A stretch of DNA of 12,686 bases, from assembly GCF_027857615.1 (NCBI RefSeq), contig NZ_JAQIFT010000051.1:1-12686 (forward strand), written 5' to 3'. The notes beneath the pieces are model-generated. The model made no database searches, had not been told where the DNA came from, and worked only from the letters and a program-made list of their open reading frames with translations. Every line of letters begins with the position of its first letter. Within the stretch, counting starts at the first letter, position 1. The position numbers and the translations under genes were made by a program. Below, in pieces: positions 1 through 5,174 of this stretch. The stretch comes from Holtiella tumoricola (GTDB lineage Bacteria; Bacillota; Clostridia; Lachnospirales; Cellulosilyticaceae).

Positions 1-338
1 GCTGGAGCAGGTTTAGTACTTTCGCCAGGAGTAGGGGCTGGGGCAGGTTTAGTACTTTCGCCAGGAGTAGGAGCAGGCATTGGTTTAGTACTTTGACCAG
101 GAGTAGGAGTTGGGGCAGGTTTAGTACTTTCGCCAGGAGTAGGAGCTGGAGCAGGTTTAGTACTTTGACCAGGAGTAGGAGCTGGTGTAGGTTTTGTTTC
201 TGGTTTAGCTTGAGGTTGTGTTACTGAAGGTTTTTCTCCACGAGTATTTGTAGATTCTGTAGTAGTAGCATAAAGTGGTGCACTACATAAAACACATGCT
301 CCTAATAGAAGAATCCATTTTTTTGAACGGTTAGACAT
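1..338 (-). CDS. Secreted Pro-rich tandem-repeat protein, N-terminal part only
   Basis: The gene starts at ATG 338 behind an AAGGAGA ribosome site and runs off the left edge, so only about 112 codons are visible. Residues 1-24 form an export signal: basic MSNRSKK, a hydrophobic core, and a signal-peptidase-I-like end at L-Y-A before TTTES. Cys15 follows LGA, a poor lipobox, so a lipoprotein is possible but less likely. After a short Thr/Gln/Lys/Pro stretch the protein becomes tandem 12-residue repeats of the pattern G[E/Q]STKP[A/M]P[A/T]PTP, encoded by a 36-bp minisatellite. Such Pro/Thr-rich repeats are typical of extended linkers or wall-spanning stalks that hold a downstream domain away from the membrane. 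The functional domain, if any, lies outside the window, so no function is assigned. It is separated from its right neighbour by that gene's terminator and seems to have its own promoter. Confidence 0.85.
   Translation of the reverse strand, partial: MSNRSKKWILLLGACVLCSAPLYATTTESTNTRGEKPSVTQPQAKPETKPTPAPTPGQSTKPAPAPTPGESTKPAPTPTPGQSTKPMPAPTPGESTKPAPAPTPGESTKPAP
7..186. repeat. 36-bp minisatellite, five full units, continuing off the left edge
   Basis: Five consecutive 36-bp units lie at 7-42, 43-78, 79-114, 115-150 and 151-186, and a sixth is cut by the window edge. The period is a multiple of three, so each unit adds 12 residues in frame. Units fall into two classes differing by two adjacent bases, which read GGC-GAA (Gly-Glu; units at 7, 43, 115) or GGT-CAA (Gly-Gln; units at 79, 151) in the coding sense. 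Other differences are mostly single-base changes near the unit ends. Confidence 0.92.
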
Positions 339-375
339 AATTTAAATCTCCTTTTATATTAAAAATTTATTATTT

Positions 376-406
376 ATTATGTATAGAGTAAAACCTAAAT
401 ATGCAA
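376..406 (-). promoter_or_regulatory. Candidate sigma-A-type promoter for the repeat-protein gene
   Basis: On the minus strand TTGCAT (401-406) is followed after 19 bp by CATAAT (376-381), about 38 bp before the ATG at 338. The spacer is longer than ideal. The position, just after the neighbouring gene's terminator, is sensible. Confidence 0.35.
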
Positions 407-440
407 AAGTAGGATACATGGTTAAAATTGGAGAATAAAC

Positions 441-468
441 AAAAAAGGACGTTTTATACGTCCTTTTT
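441..468 (-). terminator. Rho-independent terminator after the TM2-like gene, possibly bidirectional
   Basis: A perfect hairpin has arms 442-452 and 458-468 (AAAAAGGACGT and ACGTCCTTTTT) around a 5-nt loop. It begins 5 bp after the stop codon of the minus-strand gene ending at 473. Read on the minus strand, the second arm ends in a T run. The A/T symmetry would also let it stop plus-strand transcripts. Confidence 0.9.
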
Positions 469-472
469 ATAA

Positions 473-982
473 TTAATCATTATTTGCATGATAGCGTGTA
501 AGCAGATAAATACCGACACCAATGAGGGCAACACTAAAGATTGCAGTAGGAATATTGTAGAATAAGCTATAGAATCTATGTCCCCAGTTACCAAATTGAT
601 AAAGATATGGCATTACAAAATTAGAAAAGAAAGCATAAATCCCAATAATGAGTGCAGCGATTCCAATAGGTGTACGATAAGTCGTTAAAATTTGTTGCCA
701 ATCTTGTTTTAATAATTGATTCATTTTTTCCATGAAGTTGGCTTCATCGATGGCACGATCCTGTGCATTAAAACGAGAAAGTGTTAAGCTATCAAAGAAG
801 CAGTAGAACCAAATAACAGGTAGAATAAAGCTGATAAGTCCAAAATGTAAGAAGTTACATAAGCTGAATACAAGCCCGAAAACGAGCATAAGTGAGACAC
901 CCTTTTTCATAAGCCCTAAATACATATGTCCTGCCCCCGGAATAAGTGAAAAAAGAAAAGTTAAAAAGCGATTTTTTTCCAT
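473..982 (-). CDS. TM2-like small multipass membrane protein, function unknown
   Basis: This 169-residue protein starts at ATG 982 behind GGGAGAT. Residues 6-70 look like a TM2-type module: the motif PGAGHMYLG at 15-23, a following Gly/hydrophobic helix, and an acidic residue (Asp64) after the second long hydrophobic stretch. A polar, amphipathic segment follows (about 70-103, rich in Glu, Gln, Asp). Two further hydrophobic segments lie near 105-125 and 143-163. TM2-type proteins with the PGxGxxYLG signature are common in Bacillota, and their role is generally undefined. The gene is monocistronic here, with a terminator just downstream and the exopolysaccharide operon diverging upstream. A role in that operon is possible only by proximity. 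The family call is moderately secure; no function is proposed. Confidence 0.8.
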   Translation of the reverse strand: MEKNRFLTFLFSLIPGAGHMYLGLMKKGVSLMLVFGLVFSLCNFLHFGLISFILPVIWFYCFFDSLTLSRFNAQDRAIDEANFMEKMNQLLKQDWQQILTTYRTPIGIAALIIGIYAFFSNFVMPYLYQFGNWGHRFYSLFYNIPTAIFSVALIGVGIYLLTRYHANND

Positions 983-1112
983 TAGTTTAAATCTCCCATA
1001 GATTATTTTTATTTTATAAATATAGTGTACAGGAAACTTCTTAAAATGAAATATCTAAATTCTTAAGGTTTCTTTAGAATTTGTATTATGGATTTAAAAC
1101 GTAACTTATTTT

Positions 1113-1138
1113 TATATTAAAATAAATATTTTAATATA
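1113..1138. repeat. Perfect AT-only inverted repeat, candidate operator
   Basis: Arms TATATTAAAATA (1113-1124) and TATTTTAATATA (1127-1138) are exact reverse complements separated by 2 bp. The palindrome sits 13 bp upstream of the TATAAT at 1152 and between divergent genes, where a regulator site is plausible. Chance formation in such AT-rich DNA cannot be excluded. Confidence 0.5.
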
Positions 1139-1157
1139 GTTATAGACTGGTTATAAT
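1130..1157 (+). promoter_or_regulatory. Weak candidate promoter for the exopolysaccharide operon
   Basis: A perfect -10 hexamer TATAAT lies at 1152-1157. A TG pair at 1148-1149 is one base off the extended -10 position. The best -35 at suitable spacing is TTTAAT (1130-1135, 16 bp), which is poor and overlaps the palindrome. Use of this site would leave a leader of about 150 nt. A poor -35 overlapping a palindrome would suit an activated or repressed promoter, but this is inference. Confidence 0.3.
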
Positions 1158-1315
1158 ACCTATTACTACTTAATATGTTTTATATTATATTTTCTGTTGA
1201 ATAGATTTAGATAGGTTAAAAGTAGATAGATATAAATAAAGTCTCTCAAATTATATAATAATAAAGATGAGGAAATCATAAGACCATAAGCGAAAATTAT
1301 AGATTGGAATATTAT

Positions 1316-2419
1316 ATGTATAAAAAAAATGTTGTAATTTTAATAGGTGTATTGATTATAGTAAGCATTGCTATTATTAAGCACCAAGGCCCGGTAGTTA
1401 ATAATAAAGTAATTGAAGTTATGAGTAATAGTCAAGAGCAAGAAGCTTGTTATAACTTTATAAAGCAATATCTCATGAATGAATTAGGAGGAATTTATAC
1501 AAATTACCATCCTACTACAATGGCCAATGAGTGGGCTACAGGACATGAAGTACTTTCCGAATCACAAGGACTCTATATGTTGTATTTAGTAAAAGAAGAT
1601 AAGCCAGAAGAATTTGAACAAGCAGTAACATTTGTTAATCAATATTTGATAAATGCAAATGGGATATTGGTATGGCGTAGCAAAGAAGATGAGACGCTTG
1701 CAAGTAGCAATGCAGCGATTGATGACTTAAGAATTTTAAGGGCACTTTATGAAGCGAGTATTAAATGGAATAATCCTGAGTACAGTACATTGGTACAACA
1801 AATAGAAGAAAAGTTTTATAACACTAATGTAGTTAAAGGGCGGTTGTATGGATGTTATGATGGGCTTGTAGAAGAGGTTGTAGACACCATACCTCTTTGC
1901 TATTTTGATCTTGAAACCATGTGGAAGTTAAGTGATATTAATCCAGCATGGAAAAAGGTATATAGGAAGAGTTTGAAAACAATAGAAAAAGGATTTCTAG
2001 GCAAGGCATTTCCCTTTTACGCTTTTCAATATGATTATGAAACCAAATCGTATGACCATGGCAAGGAGTGGCGTATGACAGAAGGGGTTTTAACTATTTT
2101 GCAATTAGCACAGGTGGGACAACATAAAGATGAGACGATTAAATGGTTATTAGAGAAGCTAAAAAATGGAGCAGTTTATGGAACATATAATACTTTAACA
2201 GGTATGCCAACGACGGATATAGAGTCTACAGCCATTTATGCCGGCATAGCTCAAATAGGTAAGGTGATAGGTAATCAAGAGCTTTATGATCTTGCAATGG
2301 ATAAAATGTTAAGCTTTCAAATTCAAACGGAGAATAGTGTGTTAAAAGGAGCGTTTGGAGACGAGGCAAGTGAAGAAATATATTCTTATGACAATTTACA
2401 AGCACTTTTAGCTTTCTAG
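1316..2419 (+). CDS. Membrane-anchored GH8-type glycoside hydrolase, exopolysaccharide operon
   Basis: The frame opens at TTG 1304, but ATG 1316 is the better start: GGA at 1306-1308 is correctly spaced for it, and the protein then begins MYKKN. That gives 367 residues. An N-terminal hydrophobic helix (about residues 5-21) acts as signal anchor and places the enzyme outside the membrane. The rest resembles glycoside hydrolase family 8, as in BcsZ: the S-E-S-Q-G segment, whose Glu (residue 82 from the ATG) matches the family's acid catalyst; V-W-R before an A-x-D-D-L-R-I segment (Asp136/137), matching the conserved substrate-site Asp; and alternating helices typical of the barrel. The general base is not obvious; Asp247 is one candidate. 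Accessory endoglycanases in synthase operons trim or release the polymer. It is the first gene of the operon, 19 bp before the next start. The family call is likely and the polymer specificity unknown. Confidence 0.8.
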   Translation: MYKKNVVILIGVLIIVSIAIIKHQGPVVNNKVIEVMSNSQEQEACYNFIKQYLMNELGGIYTNYHPTTMANEWATGHEVLSESQGLYMLYLVKEDKPEEFEQAVTFVNQYLINANGILVWRSKEDETLASSNAAIDDLRILRALYEASIKWNNPEYSTLVQQIEEKFYNTNVVKGRLYGCYDGLVEEVVDTIPLCYFDLETMWKLSDINPAWKKVYRKSLKTIEKGFLGKAFPFYAFQYDYETKSYDHGKEWRMTEGVLTILQLAQVGQHKDETIKWLLEKLKNGAVYGTYNTLTGMPTTDIESTAIYAGIAQIGKVIGNQELYDLAMDKMLSFQIQTENSVLKGAFGDEASEEIYSYDNLQALLAF

Positions 2420-2438
2420 AAATAAAGGAAGTGATACT

Positions 2439-3284
2439 ATGAAAATAACTAGAATAAAAGCAGACATTTATGCAGGAATAAGTTTGATGATTATTTTTAC
2501 ATTTATTTTATTGTTAACAACAGGTATACAGCGAGCGGACTTTATCGTTTATTATTTTATGGGCGCATTGTGTATAGGGTCAATTATTTCGTATTATACA
2601 GGATTTGGTGTGGCCCTTTGTTTAAGCATGATAGGAGATTTTATTTACGGTACCATATTGCTTGCGATGATTCATCAAAGTCAAGGAGTAGTTACATTTT
2701 TTGAAGCAAGTGGTTTTATTATTTTACCCGCCTTTTATCTGAGCATAGGTGCTTTAGGACAAGCCATCAACAATCTACAAAAATTTAATAAACAATTGAA
2801 TTTACAAAAACAAATGTTAGTAAGAATAGATGAGTTAACAGGATTAAAGAATACAAGTGCCTTTCTAGAACATTTAAAAATGTATATGAAGTTATGTAGT
2901 AGACAAGAGCTACCTCTAACCGTCATGATTGTTAAATTACGTTATGGGAAGCGCATTAAAGGCATTATTGGACAAAAAGCATATGATGAATTACAAAAGC
3001 AGATTGGTAAGGCTATTATTAGTACACTACGTGAAGAAGATGCAACGTATAGTCTAAGAGAAGAAGAAAGTTTTGCTTCTATTTTAGTCATGGATGAGAC
3101 CTATCAAGAAGTGATTAGAGAGCGTATTAAACAACAGATAACAGAATTGGAATTTGATGAAACATCACCTCTTAAAGGTATTGAGATTGAGCTAAGAATT
3201 GCTTTTAAACAGTATCATGAAGGTATAGCTTCACCTCTTGAATATATAGAGCAAGTGAATAGAGAATTAGAATATGATGTATAG
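2439..3284 (+). CDS. Four-TM protein with degenerate GGDEF domain, candidate c-di-GMP receptor
   Basis: This 281-residue protein has four hydrophobic segments (about 10-28, 34-51, 54-77, 85-108), a polar linker (110-128) and a C-terminal GGDEF-like domain opening with I-D-E-L-T-G-L at 130-136. The catalytic signature is lost: the GGDEF position reads E-E-E-S-F (208-212), and the usual D-x-D-x-F-K metal-binding strand reads K-L-R-Y-G-K (166-171). Diguanylate cyclase activity is therefore very unlikely. R-E-E-D (198-201) sits just upstream, where an RxxD inhibitory site would be; the spacing to the final Phe is one residue longer than usual. PelD and Listeria PssE are known c-di-GMP receptors with degenerate GGDEF domains, so a receptor role for the neighbouring PilZ-less synthase is a reasonable inference. 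The gene overlaps the next one by 11 bp, which suggests translational coupling. AAAGGAAGTG precedes the start. Confidence 0.82.
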   Translation: MKITRIKADIYAGISLMIIFTFILLLTTGIQRADFIVYYFMGALCIGSIISYYTGFGVALCLSMIGDFIYGTILLAMIHQSQGVVTFFEASGFIILPAFYLSIGALGQAINNLQKFNKQLNLQKQMLVRIDELTGLKNTSAFLEHLKMYMKLCSRQELPLTVMIVKLRYGKRIKGIIGQKAYDELQKQIGKAIISTLREEDATYSLREEESFASILVMDETYQEVIRERIKQQITELEFDETSPLKGIEIELRIAFKQYHEGIASPLEYIEQVNRELEYDV

Positions 3285-3918
3285 AATCGTAGTTGTTATA
3301 GGTGTATGGTTATGCACTATACTCAATCTAGTAGGACAAGATATAGGACCTCGATTTTTGATTTTAACCTGTAATGATAGAGGAGCAGGAGATAGGTTAG
3401 AAGTGGCTACTGAATATTTAAAAGCAGCACATATTCCCTATACTCTTGAATTAGATAAAGAAGAGGTAGGCATTCTGTTACCAGGTGAGAAGGCAGAGCC
3501 TTATATGGAGCGAAATACCATTTTAAAAGAGATCAGCCTATTTACAATGATAGAGAGTAGTGAATTAGATTTACATGGCTATGAAGCTTTTACAACGAGT
3601 CAAGAACCAATAGCTATTCGAGTTGATACAGCTACCGAAAATATAAAAACAGTTATACAAAATATGGGGGATCTAGAAATCCCAATAAGTCCTTTACCGA
3701 AGCAGTATGTAAGGCTACTTAGAATGCCTAAATATATAGAACAAGAGATCATAGAAGAAAATACAGGACAAAATATAGAGCAAGAGGTAATAGATATAAG
3801 CAGATTTAATCGTATGATAAGAGGGGTCATGATTCTAGCTATTATCGCCTTTATCTATTTCATTAGAGAAGGCAGGAAAAGAGAAAAAAGAAAATTTTAT
3901 AAGAAAGGAAATATATGA
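3274..3918 (+). CDS. Bitopic membrane protein of exopolysaccharide operon, unrecognised family
   Basis: I do not recognise this 214-residue protein. It has a hydrophobic N-terminus (residues 4-20, signal peptide or anchor). An extracytoplasmic region of about 160 residues begins with a strand-like R-F-L-I-L-T segment and a helix, suggesting a small alpha/beta fold, followed by several Pro- and Ile-rich strands. A second hydrophobic helix (183-197) is followed by a strongly basic tail (R-E-G-R-K-R-E-K-R-K), which fits a cytoplasmic end. The start is ATG 3274, with ATG 3277 equally possible. Both lie inside the end of the GGDEF gene, and the 3' end overlaps the synthase gene by 4 bp (ATGA). Being translationally locked between receptor and synthase strongly suggests a subunit of the same membrane complex. 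Its size and topology recall small accessory proteins of the Listeria Pss system, but no homology is claimed. Confidence 0.75.
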   Translation: MMYRIVVVIGVWLCTILNLVGQDIGPRFLILTCNDRGAGDRLEVATEYLKAAHIPYTLELDKEEVGILLPGEKAEPYMERNTILKEISLFTMIESSELDLHGYEAFTTSQEPIAIRVDTATENIKTVIQNMGDLEIPISPLPKQYVRLLRMPKYIEQEIIEENTGQNIEQEVIDISRFNRMIRGVMILAIIAFIYFIREGRKREKRKFYKKGNI

Positions 3919-5165
3919 GTCTAATCGAGTATTTATTTATTGCTTCGTTAATTATTATATGGGTTGTTATTCTTGTAAATATAGTATTAGGAATAGGTGG
4001 CTATTTGTATAGCAAAGAAATGGATAACACTTGGATTGATACACAGTTAGAATACTATCCTATGGTGTCTATTATGGTACCAGCTCATAATGAAGGGATA
4101 GTTATTGAAAAGACAGTTCGGTCTCTATTAAGCTTTGACTATCCCGTAGATAGGTATGAAGTCATCGTTATTAATGATAACTCTACTGATGATTCAGCTA
4201 AGACTTTAAAGTGTATCCAAGATGAAGGGCATCCTGTATGTCTAAAGGTAATTAATACAGATGCAGTTACAGGAGGAAAAGGTAAGTCTAATGCACTTAA
4301 TATTGGATATAAGGAAAGTGTGGGTGAATTTATTGCTATTTATGATGCAGACAATACACCAGAGAAAAAGGCTCTACTTTATTTGGTAACGACTCTTGTA
4401 AGAGATGACAAATTAGGAGCAGTAATTGGGAAGTTTAGAACACGAAATAAGGAACATAACTTATTGACTAAGTTTGTGAATATAGAAACGTTATTCTTTC
4501 AATGGATGGCTCAAGCAGGGAGATGGAAACTTCTCAAATTATGTACGATTCCAGGTACTAATTTTATCCTAAGAAGGCGTATTATTGATGAAATAGGTGG
4601 ATGGGATACAAAGGCTTTAGCAGAAGATACAGAGATTAGCTTTAGAATGTATAGAATGGGTTATAGAATTATGTTTATGCCAAAGGCTGTTACATGGGAG
4701 CAAGAGCCACAAACCATCAAAGTTTGGTTGAAGCAAAGGACAAGATGGGCAAAGGGAAATATCTATGTGATTTTCAAAGATTTGAAATATGTATTTGATC
4801 CAAAAAGTGGACCTGTTAAATTCGATATTATCTATTTTACAGCAATTTATATTTTTGGTTTAACAGCAAGTGTTGTTTCAGATGTACTATTTATTTTTGG
4901 ATTAACACATCTTATTACAATCAATGTAGTAGGATATAGTCTGATTTTATGGTTTCTAGCTTATGTGGTGTATATACTTTCTATATCTATGGCACTCATG
5001 CTAGAAAAGGGTGAATTATATGCCGAGAATATTTTAATAGCCATGCTCATGTATTTTACCTATTCCAAGCTTTGGGCAGTTGTAACACTGATGGGACTTT
5101 ATCATTATATTAAGGATCGTATATTGAAGACAGAAGTTAAATGGTACAAGACCGAGCGATTTTAG
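3915..5165 (+). CDS. Processive GT2 beta-glycosyltransferase, cellulose/PNAG synthase-like
   Basis: This is the synthase of the operon: 416 residues, with one N-terminal TM helix (5-31), a cytoplasmic GT-A domain (50-290) and about three or four C-terminal TM helices (303-333, 337-362, 370-398). All processive GT2 hallmarks are present: D88 in the N-D-N-S segment (UDP site), D144-A-D146 (metal site), D238 in A-E-D-T-E (catalytic base) and Q274-R-T-R277-W278 (QxxRW acceptor motif). It adds sugars from a nucleotide sugar to a growing chain and secretes the chain through its own channel. It is about half the length of Gram-negative BcsA and ends after the last TM, so it has no PilZ domain. The acceptor region reads more like IcaA/PgaC-type enzymes than BcsA, which usually has an F-F-C-G-S motif. 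The substrate (UDP-glucose, UDP-GlcNAc or UDP-ManNAc) cannot be decided. It starts in the ATGA overlap with the previous gene, behind AAAGGAA. Confidence 0.93.
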   Translation: MSLIEYLFIASLIIIWVVILVNIVLGIGGYLYSKEMDNTWIDTQLEYYPMVSIMVPAHNEGIVIEKTVRSLLSFDYPVDRYEVIVINDNSTDDSAKTLKCIQDEGHPVCLKVINTDAVTGGKGKSNALNIGYKESVGEFIAIYDADNTPEKKALLYLVTTLVRDDKLGAVIGKFRTRNKEHNLLTKFVNIETLFFQWMAQAGRWKLLKLCTIPGTNFILRRRIIDEIGGWDTKALAEDTEISFRMYRMGYRIMFMPKAVTWEQEPQTIKVWLKQRTRWAKGNIYVIFKDLKYVFDPKSGPVKFDIIYFTAIYIFGLTASVVSDVLFIFGLTHLITINVVGYSLILWFLAYVVYILSISMALMLEKGELYAENILIAMLMYFTYSKLWAVVTLMGLYHYIKDRILKTEVKWYKTERF

Positions 5166-5174
5166 GAGGACATA

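Larger units (their letters stand above)
983..1315. other. Divergent intergenic region, very AT-rich, no gene seen
   Basis: This 333-bp stretch separates the TM2-like gene from the synthase operon. No open frame of more than a few codons has a credible ribosome site. It contains a 26-bp AT-only palindrome (1113-1138), a TATAAT hexamer at 1152-1157 and several other TA-rich -10-like words. I looked for a c-di-GMP riboswitch, because the operon looks c-di-GMP-linked, and saw neither class I nor class II conserved cores. No intrinsic terminator is visible in the leader. Confidence 0.7.

Noticed and set aside
1..186. CRISPR array or regulatory direct repeats at the left edge
   Set aside because: The units are contiguous with no unique spacers and stay in frame within a secreted protein, so this is a coding minisatellite.
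1140..1315. A c-di-GMP riboswitch in the leader of the exopolysaccharide operon
   Set aside because: I looked for the class I and class II conserved cores because of the c-di-GMP theme. Neither is present in this AT-rich leader.
2735..2926. Minus-strand open frame inside the GGDEF gene, and similar frames at 3600-3830, 6851-7093, 8036-8236, 9123-9314 and 11230-11457
   Set aside because: All lie antisense within well-supported genes, lack convincing ribosome sites and give low-complexity, Cys/Ile/Ser-rich products typical of shadow frames.
2439..3284. Active diguanylate cyclase
   Set aside because: The GGDEF signature and the D-x-D metal ligands are both replaced, so synthesis of c-di-GMP is not expected.
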